Translations under genes and position numbers: made by a program
Source of the DNA: Glutinoglossum americanum
Taxonomy: Eukaryota > Ascomycota > Geoglossomycetes > Geoglossales > Geoglossaceae
Direction of reading: 5' to 3'
Assembly: GCA_020080175.1 (NCBI GenBank)
Contig: JAGHQL010000044.1
Span: 87,906 to 151,905 of the forward strand
DNA length: 64,000 bases
Notes under the pieces: generated by a model
Told to the model about the DNA's origin: nothing
Database searches by the model: none
What the model saw: the letters and a program-made list of their open reading frames with translations, nothing else
Shown here: piece after piece, positions 33,906 through 44,218 of the stretch
How the letters are laid out: each line of letters opens with the position of its first letter
Numbering within the stretch: position 1 is the stretch's first letter

Positions 33906-35210
33906 CGAAGGCTGAGGAAGTGGAGGTTCATGAGGCGAGGTATGCCATAAGCGTGGCAGTGCAACTACACCCTCCCTTCTCTTGATTTAATTTATTCTAC
34001 ATAACTACGTACATAAAATTCTTGTCGCTAGCCATGCCTACATGTGACGGCTGCTTATATAAGCTGGGCCGTGAAGGTTGGGTACTGTAGGCATCAAGAC
34101 CAAGTTAGCCCTAAGAGGCTGGTCACGACGGAGCAAGGGGGGGCCGGCTGTGTGGCACGACGGAAGGGTAGGCCTAATGGTCCTTGATAGTCTATCTAAT
34201 GTAATTATAGTATTGACTGATGAGGTTCCCTTCCGGACCCTTCTCGGCCTTCTATATATACTAATGGTCCTGAGGGACCCACAAGTAGGGACCTGCCCGG
34301 TTCCCTCCATAGATGCGTATGGACCCCTTGCCTCCGGCCGTGCTTCCATTGGGGAGTCCTTATAATGTCTATGTAGTTCTCTCACTACCGGCCATGTCTT
34401 CCGCCACTGTCTGTGCTTCTATGTGAAGTTTCTATGATGCCTGTGCGGTTCCTTCGCTACCGGCCATGCTCCTATGTGAAGTTTCTATGATGCTGTGCGG
34501 TTTCTTCGCCACTGGCCGTGCTCCCATGTGAAGTTCCTATGATGACGTCATTGGTGGAGCCTTGCGGGCCCCCCTCGTATGTTACCGGCTTAATGTATTA
34601 TGTATAGGGTAGATCCTCCCTATGCTCCGCCGGCCTTCCTCAGGACTAGCCCTTCTTCTCAGCTTGTTTGGTGGCCTACCGGGCCCTTACCCGGTAGCCA
34701 CCATAACACTACAGTCCTTCGTGCCCTTCCTTCTGTATACAATACTAAGGCAGATCCTACTAAACAGAGGTACAGTCCTGTTAAGGAAATCTATCAAGTG
34801 GGGTCCCTTAACAATCTACCTTGCACCTCATGTGCCGGGCCTCGTGGGAAGCCGGTTTTTGGCCCAGGCACAGTTGCAGCAGCTACCAGAATGGAGTTCT
34901 GGGTAACTAATACAAGTGCCTGGGCCAAAAACTGGCTTCCCACGAGGCCCGGCACATGAGGTGCAAGGTGGATTGTTAAGGGACCCCACTTGATAGATTT
35001 CCTTGGCAGGACTGTACCTCTGCTTAGTGGGATCCGCCTTAGTGTTGTACACAGAAGGAAGGGCACGAAGGACTGTAGGCATGGCTAGCGGCAAGAATTT
35101 TGTGTACGTAGTTATGTAGAATAAATTAAATCAAGGGAAGGGAGGGTGTGGTTGCGCTGCCACGCTTATGGCATGCCTCGCCTCACGAACCTCCGCTTCC
35201 TCGGCCTTCG
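33906..35210. mobile_element. Long palindromic (foldback-like) element, split by an LTR
   Basis: Excluding the LTR at 34,043-34,708, the left arm (33,906-34,042 plus 34,709-34,871) matches the right arm (34,916-35,210) in reverse complement for about 295-300 bp with few differences. Only about 44 bp lie between the arms. The outer ends read CGAAGGCTGAGG and CCTCGGCCTTCG. There is no coding capacity. The structure is a near-perfect hairpin of about 630 bp, like foldback or snap-back MITEs. Preservation is much better than for neighbouring elements, which suggests a younger age or escape from RIP. Confidence 0.75.
34043..34708. mobile_element. Solo LTR, family 3, with CTACA target duplication
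   Basis: 666 bp starting TGTGACGG and ending CATAACA, flanked by CTACA at 34,038-34,042 and 34,709-34,713. It interrupts the left arm of the palindromic element: removing it and one CTACA restores the match to the right arm exactly. Internally it has about three imperfect ~58-bp units (GTGAAGTTTCTATGATG..GCGGTTCCTTCGC). The minus-strand frame at 34,385-34,038 is only the LTR read through. It is the best copy of the family also seen at 20,559-21,344. Confidence 0.9.
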
Positions 35211-35696
35211 CATGAGCAATTACAGCTTGTTAAAATATACAACACTTGTTCTGCTTTGGGCGTCGAGAGCATTGAGAAGCGTCCAAAAACAGCGCCGAAG
35301 CATCCAAAACCGGCCATCGAGGCCTCAATATCTGGATGTTTTTTTTTTTTTCACTAGCATCTATATTGATAATGGTAATAATGATAACCCATTAGCTTTT
35401 CAGATCCACTAGCCCTATGCCATTTACGTTCCCGCCTCATTCAAACGACTTGTAACCAGTATAAATGGTTCATATACATCTAATCACTAACATCCTGATC
35501 TCCGAACATTATACCAGCTTTATCAGGTACCCTCTAGTCAATTTTTGAGGTGAGGTTTATTAACTTCTATTGCTCTAGGCCGGCATTTACAGTACCCTTT
35601 TCGGCGGCTGCAACGCAACAGAAGTGCGCCGTTTAATCGCAAAGACTTCAGTCAGGAACGGAACGGAGCATGTGCATGTCGGCTTTTAGTCTTTCA

Positions 35697-35804
35697 GGCT
35701 GCCTCGAACTGTTTCGATACCAATCCTTTCCTCAATTAGGATAACATCGAGGCTGCCTCGAACTGTTTCGATACCAATCCTTTCTTCAATTAGGATAACA
35801 TCGA
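35697..35804. repeat. Tandem duplication of a 54-bp unit
   Basis: Two adjacent 54-bp copies (35,697-35,750 and 35,751-35,804), each beginning GGCTGCCTCGAACTG and ending AACATCGA. They differ at one base (C/T), and the start of a third copy follows. It lies in non-genic sequence. Confidence 0.85.
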
Positions 35805-36103
35805 GGCTGCCTGTAGGGGACCGCAGGATTGGTGCTCCACTTCTGTGAAGCAAGGTAGATATGTCTCCGACGGGCAAAGTTTTCCCACACTACTCTCACC
35901 GCGATATGGCGCTACGAGTCCTGTGGTACCGCGACTGAGATATCTGGGGTGGGCGCTACGAGTCCGCAGCACCGCGAAGTTGCGGCATTGCAATCAAGAT
36001 ACCTGGGCTCTACGGTACCGCGGGTTGGGATACCTAGTGATCTATCTTTTGCCGTCTCTTCTCTTGCTCATTCTTGATCACTTCCTCTTTTGCCATCGCC
36101 AAA

Positions 36104-36289
36104 ATGGATGACTTTGCCTCCTCCACCTTGGATACAGTTGCCTATTTCGCCTCTGTGATGATGCTATCATCTGACCTGAAATACCTCCTTGGTGGTGTGT
36201 CCTTAGCAGCCCTGACAATGTTCATCCCCTTTATAAAGAGATCTGCTTCTTCGATCGTCATCCTGTTATGTAAGCTCTTTATAGAGTAA
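36104..36289 (+). CDS. Small hydrophobic ORF of unknown nature
   Basis: A 61-codon frame (MDDFASSTLDTVAYF...) with two hydrophobic stretches. Upstream (35,870-36,060) is GC-rich sequence with imperfect repeats around GCGCTACGAGTCC and ACCGCG. Downstream (about 36,310) is ATCGGTACCAGAGCGCC, which loosely resembles a retrotransposon primer-binding site. It could be a decayed LTR element leader rather than a gene. I do not recognise the protein. Confidence 0.25.
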   Translation: MDDFASSTLDTVAYFASVMMLSSDLKYLLGGVSLAALTMFIPFIKRSASSIVILLCKLFIE

Positions 36290-36898
36290 TTTTATCCACC
36301 TCTAGATCGGTACCAGAGCGCCTTTTGCTTCAGAGTGTGCTGTGTTCGTGTGGTCTCGAAAAAAAAATCTCATGATCTTTGTCCCTAACTCATACCTACC
36401 GATACCTGTGAATATTCTACTTGGTTTCTCACCTTCCCATAGCCTCTATAGACCTCCGTCTCTCAAATAAGAGATCTTCTACGATATAATTACCTTAAAA
36501 TAAGCTCGGATGGTTGCGAGTCTGGTAGGTCTCTGGTGCGCAATTTTAATGAAAATAGTTGACGCGAGTGAAGAGAAACGTTGGTATCAATTAAATTAAC
36601 CCCAGAATCTCTGTTGGTTTCGCATACTCAAATTATAGAGACGTGAGGGAGCCAAAGCTCGTCCATGACGCCGAGGATGCAGTACCTATACGATACATGC
36701 GGTCCCTGTAAATTCAGATAACTTCCAACTCCGTCGCTGATGAGAACATGTACATCGCCAATGCAAACGGAGAACGCCAGAGGAAACCGAACGATGGAGA
36801 CATTACATAGAAGATCTGTCTAGTGGTGTACCGCTGTCCATTCCTCGAATAAAAGACCGACGTTCCCGACAACCCCCTTACGTCAAGAAATGTCAACG
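36290..36898. other. Non-genic stretch at the right edge of the repeat island
   Basis: No supported gene. Composition rises towards that of the unique sequence to the right. It should contain the 3' end of the coiled-coil protein gene. Confidence 0.4.
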
Positions 36899-39316
36899 TC
36901 AATCCCAGCCTAGATTCTCCAGGATAGCGCGTGTCTCTTCTTTTCCAATTCCCCCAACTCCCATTGCCCTCACCTGCGTGCCACGCCTCAACCGTTGCAA
37001 GCCAACTGCAACTTTCCAGCCTTCCTCTTCTTCGAGCACAAACAAGTACTTCTTCCCTTCTTGGTCCCTGATACTAGCTCTTAAGACATGCAAGCCCTTA
37101 TAGTCTCCATTCTGCGAAGAACTATTAGGATCTCTTCCCTTCGTTCCTCGAGGACTAGTCACAGAGCAATTACTTTTGCAAAGGCGAAGAAGAGATTCGA
37201 GTAGCAAGTCTGTCTCTTCGCTTGTAGGGGGGGTGCCTTTTCCATCACTGAATAAACGACGAACGGGATTACGATGATGACCGGCAGAACCGGTAGCGGA
37301 TGTGGAAGAGCTAGAGCTAGCTCCAGAAGCCCAAAAATGGGGACACCATACCTCGACACTCTTCATTGTCCATGCTTTGATATCCCATTCTCTCTGTGGA
37401 ACACCACGAACGTCGTCGTCTATGAAAAGCCCTTCTGTTGTCATCTTCAAAATCAACCCATCTGTCACGGACCCTACTCCAGAGATAAGCTGAGCCGTAG
37501 GCAGCTTTATGAACGCGTTATTGAAGGAGTAGACGGCCCTGATAACGATCTTGTCAGGATCTTTGGTTGAGTAGGTACCCCGATGGGATGGAGGAGGAGA
37601 TGTACGTGACGTGGATTGCGAGGGGGCATAAGATGATTCAGAATATACAGAAGAGTGTGAAGATTCCTTTCGGAGGTGCTGTTTCGGTCTGTCGTAAGGT
37701 CGGAATGAATACGCATCATCGCCAGGTCCTAAGAATGACTTTGTGGACGCCTGGTGGCGTTTCGTTGGCGACGATGATGGCCTAGTTGGTGATGGCGGAA
37801 CCTTAGTAGGTGAGGATGCAGTAGGGCCGTTGGCCTTCCCTGTGCTGTTTGATGGTGGTGGTGTGTCAGGTGCCTTGAATGCGGGAGTTACTGGTACGGT
37901 TGGGTTGCGACTATACGGATTTGTCTTTTCTCCTACGGTGACGGCGTAAGTTGTGGTAATCTTACCCTTTTTGGCCTTTTCATCGTTTTCCTTCTCTTGC
38001 CTCGCCTTCTCTAGCTGCTCTTTCTCCCGTCTCTCCCTTTCTAGTCTTTCCTTCTCCCTTTTTTCTCTTTCTTGTTTCTGTTTCTCCTGTCGTTCCTTCT
38101 CCTGTTTCTCTCTCTCTTGCCGCTCCCGATCTTGTTTTTCCTTCTCCTCTTTCTCTCTCTTCTCTCTGGCCTCCCTCTCCCTAGCTTCTCGTTCCCTGGC
38201 TTCTCGTTCTCTAGCCTCCCTCTCCCTGGCTTCTCGTTCCCTAGCCTCTCGCTCTCTAGCCTCTCGCTCTCTAGACTCTCGTTCCCTAGCCTCTCGCTCT
38301 CTAAACTCTCGTTCCCTAGCCTCTCGATCCCTAGCCTCTCGCTCTCTAGACTCTCGTTCCCTAGCCTCTCGCTCCCTGGCCTCTTGTTCCCTAGCCTTTC
38401 GCTCCCGTTCTCTAGCCTCCCGTTCCCTCGCCTCCTTTTCCCTAACATCTCTTTCTCTGGCTTCCCTTTCCCTTGTCCTAGCTCTTTCCCATCTTTCCTT
38501 TTCTGCAGCCTCCTTCGCCTTCCTGTCCTCCTCGTCTTTCTTCTTTCTCTCTTCTTCTTGCCTCCTTTTCTCGTCTTCTCTTCTTCTCCTTTCTTCTTCC
38601 TTTCGTCTTGTCTCCTCCCTGGCTTTCTCCCACCCTCCCCGTCCCGTTCCGGCCCCGGTAGTGCCGCCACTCGCCGTCCCACCCCCCCCGGCACTATTCC
38701 ACTCTCCGCGTGGCGTCCCTCCTCCGGTAGTACCAGGGCCTGTGCTTCCGAAGTTCGGCCGTTGCTGCCATGTCGGCTTTGGTCTCGCCCCAGCTCCTCC
38801 AGGGGGTCCACCAGCAGGCCCTCCGGCGGTTCTGCCAGAAGTATCGCCGGGGGTAGCTCCGGTCGCGCCCCCTGAGTTGTCGCGCGGGTGGCCACCGGGA
38901 CCCCCGTTGGGAGGACTTCTGTTTGATTGCTCAGGACCCCCACCTGCGTCCCCGCCACCGAAGCCTCTCCCGCCTGGGTCAGGTGCTGGAGGTTCAGCCT
39001 GACTCCTGCCCCACGCCCAGCCAGCAATCCCTACCCCGACAACCAACATCACGACGCCACTGCCTCCAGTTGCCATTATCGTTGCTAGCCACTCTCGTAA
39101 CACCGGAGTCACTATCTGTAACACTAGAACGGCCACCAATGTACATCCCACGCCTGCAAGGAAACTATTGCGTTGAGATTGAAGGGATGGTAGGTAGAGG
39201 AATCCAGAGCCTGCGGAATGTGGAGGGATAACGAAAATATCGTAATTGCCTGGTGGTAGTCCGGAGGATTTAGGAGAGGTTCCATGTGGCGGAGGTGGTG
39301 GGGGTGGGCCATCCAT
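36899..39316 (-). CDS. Fungal membrane-anchored coiled-coil protein
   Basis: A single exon of 805 residues from ATG 39,316. The N-terminus is Pro-rich, and two hydrophobic segments near residues 52-75 and 78-100 form a membrane hairpin or double span. A Gly/Pro-rich disordered region follows, and then a long run of charged repeats of the type REARERE (about residues 235-430), a continuous helix or coiled coil. A Pro/Ser-rich linker leads to a globular C-terminal domain of about 200 residues (VIRAVYSFNNAFIKLP, GVGSVTDGLILKM, FIDDDVRGVPQREWDIKAW, KYLFVLEEEEGWKVAVGLQR). This C-terminal domain looks conserved in form but I cannot name it. The DNA of the coiled coil is an imperfect repeat, which also opens long false frames on the other strand. 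Confidence 0.8.
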   Translation of the reverse strand: MDGPPPPPPPHGTSPKSSGLPPGNYDIFVIPPHSAGSGFLYLPSLQSQRNSFLAGVGCTLVAVLVLQIVTPVLREWLATIMATGGSGVVMLVVGVGIAGWAWGRSQAEPPAPDPGGRGFGGGDAGGGPEQSNRSPPNGGPGGHPRDNSGGATGATPGDTSGRTAGGPAGGPPGGAGARPKPTWQQRPNFGSTGPGTTGGGTPRGEWNSAGGGGTASGGTTGAGTGRGGWEKAREETRRKEEERRRREDEKRRQEEERKKKDEEDRKAKEAAEKERWERARTREREARERDVREKEAREREARERERKAREQEAREREARERESREREARDREAREREFREREARERESREREAREREAREREAREREAREREAREREAREREAREKREKEEKEKQDRERQEREKQEKERQEKQKQEREKREKERLERERREKEQLEKARQEKENDEKAKKGKITTTYAVTVGEKTNPYSRNPTVPVTPAFKAPDTPPPSNSTGKANGPTASSPTKVPPSPTRPSSSPTKRHQASTKSFLGPGDDAYSFRPYDRPKQHLRKESSHSSVYSESSYAPSQSTSRTSPPPSHRGTYSTKDPDKIVIRAVYSFNNAFIKLPTAQLISGVGSVTDGLILKMTTEGLFIDDDVRGVPQREWDIKAWTMKSVEVWCPHFWASGASSSSSTSATGSAGHHRNPVRRLFSDGKGTPPTSEETDLLLESLLRLCKSNCSVTSPRGTKGRDPNSSSQNGDYKGLHVLRASIRDQEGKKYLFVLEEEEGWKVAVGLQRLRRGTQVRAMGVGGIGKEETRAILENLGWD

Positions 39317-40610
39317 TACCGCAAACCGCTGTGGTGGGTGTTCGGGTTGATTGGAGAGGGTGGAGGTGCAATGAAAATGCCAAAGCCTGAATTATTGATG
39401 GAGACCGCGCGGCTGGAACGCTGATGGCCGAGAAGCAAATGGAAATAATTTTTTCCGTTCGTCACCAGTGAATAAGACTCTTTCCAATTGTCGGCATAAG
39501 GTGCAACAGTCCGGTCGTTTCATCAGTGGGAAGACACACTTGGATGTGAGTTAGCGACCGACAGAGAAATGACTAGAGAACTTGAAGGCCACAGTTCGCA
39601 CCTAAAAGCACGAGACGGGCATTTCAAATAACAGACAAACGCCAGATGCCAAATGCCAGATGCCAAATGCCGAATGCAACAACGGAGCTTCTCTAATGCG
39701 CAGTTGTTGCTCTCTTTTGTGAGGATCTCTTTCTTCACGAGGATAGGTTTTGTTTAACACAGTGCCATGGCAAAATCCGATCCCTGCTGCCTGCTGCCTG
39801 CTGCCTGCCGCCTGCTGTTGTATTACCTATCACCCAGCAATGACGGCAAATGTGAAGTGTGGAGTTGTATGGAAAGTCGAAAACGTCGAGGAAGCAACGG
39901 GTGCCGGTGTTTAATTTGAGTGTGGAGAAAAGAGCAGAAAAAAGCTGGGTGTTTTTATGCAGCCGCTGTTATTGTTGTGGGAGCTACCCCAGGAGCTCGC
40001 GTATCCGCTTAATGAATCTGCTGCGGGATAGGATATTCTATCCCACAGAATTTCTCCGGCGGGTGTGCGTATGCAGGCCGATAAAGGGGACCAGCATCCG
40101 CAGCATCGTCATTGTTCGCCTCATCTCGTCCCGTCACGCGTATTCGTGTCTAGTTTCTGAAGCAACGCGCATAACCACTCATTTCGGGGAGGGAAGCAAT
40201 GAAAAAAAAGAGAGCTGCAGAGTAGAGCGGGAGGGCTGTTTCTCGGGCGACGTACCCTGTCCGACATAGCCAGTCGCGCATTTTTCTTTGCGCTCGCCGA
40301 GCTAAGAGGCTGCTGGCATTTGTGGTGGTGGACAAATCACAATCACTCACTTCCACTCCCACCACTATCACCTCGCAGTGGCTGCAGCTCGCGGCAACGA
40401 CGTAGTTTACCTTGTCTGTTTGAGAAAACCGCCTTTAGACTGGCTTGTCGCAAAACAGTCAACTCCGTTGCAACGTAAATAATACCTACGTAAGTAATAT
40501 CCTGGTGCTTGCACGGGGCTAGTGACTTGTCACGGGATGTCTTGGCCCCGTCTTGGGTCCTGTCTTGGGTCTCGTCTTGACGCGACCTGCCCACTGTTTC
40601 GTGGAGGAGC
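39317..40610. other. Divergent intergenic region
   Basis: Lies between two divergent genes (coiled-coil protein and MFS transporter). It contains short tandem repeats such as GCCAGATGCCAAATGCC (near 39,640-39,680) and TGCTGCCTGC (near 39,785-39,820). No supported gene. Confidence 0.5.
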
Positions 40611-42724
40611 ATGCCCCACGAATTCGAACTTTCAGCCATTCCTGGAACTGAGAGTGGCCTTGACAGTGACACTGACAGGAGCTCTGACGGCGGCAGCCCA
40701 GGGAGAGACTCGGCGGACATGGGTCGTCGACGACAGCCCACCGACGGCACCGATACACCCTTGTTGCCGCCTCTGCGGCATTCTGTCACCGATGCTCCCC
40801 GTGCTCTGCTCAAGCTCGATTTCATCCTTCTTCCTTTCTTGTGTACACTCTTTCTTCTGAATTCCCTTGACAGGTCAAATATCGGCAACGCAGAGACCGC
40901 AAATTTCACTCGTGACGCTGGCCTCGAGCCTGAGGATCTGAATACTGCCGTTGCTCTGTTTTTTGTTTTTTTTGTGGCACTCCAGCCCGTTGGCGCCGCG
41001 ATCGGTCGAAAATGGGGCATGGCAAAGTATGTCCCGATGGTGATGCTATTCTGGGGAATACTCACCGGTGCACATGTCTGGGTAAGGAAGAGATGGCAGT
41101 TGATAACTATAAGGATCTTGATTGGCATGCTTGAAGGTCTGTATTTCCCTACATTTACCTCGTCTCACCTAGGCTTATTATTATCAGCGGGGTTTTATCC
41201 AACGACGGTGTCGTACCTCTCGTTGTTTTACACGCGGTTCGAATTTGCGAAGCGCCTTGGGCTGTTTTACGGACAATATGCGATTTCTGGAGCCCTCGGC
41301 GGGGTGTTGTCATATGTAGTCTTCAAGGCCTTTCCTCCCGATGAGCCCCCTTCGCTAGGTGGTACGAGACGAGCCCCATTTGGGTCCGCAACTGCTGCAA
41401 ACAAGTGGAAGTCGTGGCAGGTTTTATTTCTTGTCGAGGGAAGTACAACCATCGTGGTGGCATTGGTGGGGTTCTTTTGGCTACCACACGGACCTGGAAG
41501 TGCCTGGTTTCTACGACCCAACGAACGTGAATGGGCTGAACGGAGGGTATTGAACGACAGGACGGCCCTTGACCACTTCGAGGCTCTCGAGGAACAGGAT
41601 GGTTATGTCGTTGATGGCCCGGCACAGGCTAGAGCGGGCGAGGAGCGAACGGAAGGCTGGATAGGACGGTCCAGGGACGAAGATGCAGAACAAGCTCAAC
41701 GTCTAATATCCGAGGAGGATTCCCGTTTCGAACCATCCAACTCGCGATGGAGGGTTAAGAAGCCACAAGGCTGCTCAACAAGCGGTCCACCAGAGAGCAT
41801 CCGAGGATTTGCTACGGATAAGGGACTTTCTAGGAGAGATGTCGTTGAAGCTATAACAGATTGGAAAATATGGTATATTCTCGTCGTCAACATATGCAGC
41901 AGCATCCCCGGCATCGCGTTCTCTGTGTTCTTGCCACTTGTAGTCAAGGGTCTTGGCTTTGGGTCTGCCACTGCCAACCTCCTAACCGTGCCTCCTTTTC
42001 TTTCTGGTGCAGTGGCACTCTGGATATTCACATGGTGGAGTGACAAGAGGAGAGAGAGGATTATACCTGTGCTCTGGGGACTATTTATAAATCTTGCTGG
42101 CTTAACTGCTGTGGTTATGCTGCCTACAAACGCATATCTTTTGCGGTATCTCGCCCTCTGTGTTCTACTCGCCGGCACCTTCGTCGCAAGTCCGCTTACA
42201 GTTGCCTGGCTGAGCGGCAATATGGAAGGTAGGTCCGGGTTCTCGTGTGAAACCCCCCAAGATGAAGTTAATGCTGACCCCTCGAAGAGCCTGGAAAACG
42301 AGCAATTGTACTCGGAATCAACGGTTGGGGAAACTTGGCAGGCGTCTTTTCTTCCCTAATTTTCTCTCCGCGATACGCGCCTAATTACACAATTCCCTTC
42401 TATATCACCTTTTGTTTAGTACTTTTCGCCTTCTTTGGTTACGCCTTGCTCCGTCGGTTGCTAGTTAGGGAGAATGCTACTAGACGCAGGATCCTTGAGA
42501 AGTGGAACGCAGAGGAGGTTGAGAGGGAATTGAGGTACGGACAGGGGCCGCCCGTGGACGGTCGAAGGACAGTCTCCGCACTTTTTGGTGGATCGACCGC
42601 CGCACGATCTAGGGTTTGGAGCTTGCCTCTGCTATCAAATTTGAGCGACTGGTGGTACGCTGCGGACGAACTCGGGGATGTCCGTAGGGGTGATGAGAAA
42701 ATTACATTTTGCTATGGGCTCTAG
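40611..42724 (+). CDS. MFS transporter, anion:cation symporter (Dal5/allantoate) family
   Basis: Two exons (40,611-42,228 and 42,288-42,724) give 684 residues. After a Ser/Asp-rich cytoplasmic N-terminus, a 12-span MFS core starts with FLLNSLDRSNIGNAETANF, the hallmark of the anion:cation symporter family (substrates such as allantoate, nicotinate, pantothenate or biotin precursors). Other marks are GMLEGLYFP and, after splicing, SGNMEEPGKRAIVLGINGWG. The central loop between the halves is unusually long and acidic (about 100 residues). The intron falls in the NMEE codons; without it the frame ends early at 42,359. The substrate cannot be read from sequence. Confidence 0.9.
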
Positions 42725-43199
42725 CTATCCATAGGCGTTACTTTTGCTTTCGGATACCCACGCTTCGCAACCCACGGCGCATGGCTGAAGTGGCTGCATT
42801 ATTTTATTTTATTTTTCCCATTCCCAAAAGCACTGAAAGTGCGGCACATTGTAAATAGGATTTCCAATAACGAACATCGGGAACCTGCGGCATTTACTGG
42901 AGAATAGTTTCCCTACCCAAACCGTTGATGGTTTTCCGCTACGAAGATCTCTAGTTGGCCCCGGCCTCGGGAACTCCGAACGGGTAAGTATGGTAGCCTA
43001 GCTATTTGTGAAAGGGTTGCTAGTATTAAAATGACTGCTACGGTACGACTTCTGAGCGAAAGTCGTGGGGGTTTTTTTTTTACGCGAAACACGTCTTCCT
43101 GTAAGAACCCTCCATGATAAGGCTACACGAAGGCGCTTCGACGCCGAGGACTCTAGGGGTTCGATGACAGTGTGACGTTACACTTCGCAACGACCACGA
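42725..43199. other. MFS 3' flank
   Basis: Non-coding. Holds the transporter's 3' end and an ATTTTATTTTATTTTT run near 42,800. No gene or repeat border is seen. Confidence 0.4.
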
Positions 43200-43570
43200 T
43201 GGCCAGTCGACCGGTCTACGTCTGGGTAAGACTTGGATGTACGAGGACTATAGATTGACTTAATGGTTTAAGGGCGACTGGACATCGGTCCGATTTAGAA
43301 TGTAGAGTAGGCGGAAACAGACTTGATTCCAGCAGGTAGAAGATGTAGAAGACTGATCGTTGGCCTCCAAGCAGGAGGCCAGCGGGCCGCTTATATACAC
43401 GACGGGCATTCGAAAATGGATGAGGTGTTATATTGCAACAAGAATGTATGCTTTCAGAATCCATATCACCATATAGACGAGATGTGGCTTGCGTAAGCAT
43501 AACTCAGTTACCCGGCTACAGAGGCTCAAATAGCCTCGCCGGGTAACTCGCCGCGAGTCATGATACGAGT
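43200..43570. mobile_element. LTR family 2, best-preserved copy (borders approximate)
   Basis: Shares text with the eroded stretches at 21,345-21,530 and 25,890-26,100 (AAGAATGTATGCTTTCAGAATC, GGCTCAAATAGCCT, GGCCTCCAAGCAGGAGGCC). It keeps C and G where those have T and A, so it is the least RIP-mutated copy. One end is near GAGTCATGATAC (about 43,565). The other end and a target duplication were not found. Confidence 0.55.
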
Positions 43571-44218
43571 TCTCAACACCAAAATACTTTCATATTGCTT
43601 TAGTATTGAGAGTTTTTACAGAAGTCCACAAAAAAAAGATATAAATATAAAAGTTTCTTTTCTTAATTAAATAATTAATTTACTCTTCAAATTTTAACTT
43701 TATTGAAACTAATTAGAATTAGTTAAAAAAATACTAGAATAAAGCAGCATTTAAAGAATCCAACTTTTTTACCCCTTGTCCGTAGCGCACGGGAACACTT
43801 AATACCGTGGATACATTGTAAGCACTCCAACCGGACGGGTTGTTGGAACCCAAAGAGGGCTCGGCCACGAACTACCCGAGGACGGCAGGCGCAAGCTCGG
43901 ATGCAGTACGAACTGGCATATGATGTGGGAGTTGGTCCCGGAGCACCACGAATATCCACCAGCCAGTTTGTAATAATCACTTGGGCAGTGGACGGTAACG
44001 GTGAAGAAATTTAACAATTCATTCCACGCTTTTCCTCCCTCAAATATCTGAAAGGAAATAGAGTCTAATTTAAGAGTAAATGTGTGACCGTTCCGGTGGC
44101 AGGACAACCTGTGCAACGCCCGAAAAAACAAAAGCCCCTTCAGGTGATCGAAGAAACTTCGGTCATCCTGCTAAGCAAACGAACACCTGAGCCTAGCACC
44201 GCTGACTATGCCCAACCA
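43571..44218. other. AT-rich spacer before MED15
   Basis: An AT-rich block (about 43,571-43,760) followed by unique-looking sequence without a supported gene. The MED15 3' end should lie here. Confidence 0.4.

Noticed and set aside
34038-34385. 115-codon minus-strand ORF, with a similar one at 21,003-21,293
   Set aside because: Both lie inside copies of the same LTR. The shared protein text only reflects DNA homology of the LTR.
34600-35094. Overlapping mirrored ORFs on both strands
   Set aside because: They are the two arms of the palindromic element read in either direction.
37953-39027. Long ORFs on the plus strand and in another minus frame across the coiled-coil gene
   Set aside because: They arise because the coiled-coil DNA repeat has a unit length divisible by three. 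Their translations are low-complexity Ser/Leu or Arg/Glu runs, and the 805-residue frame explains the locus.
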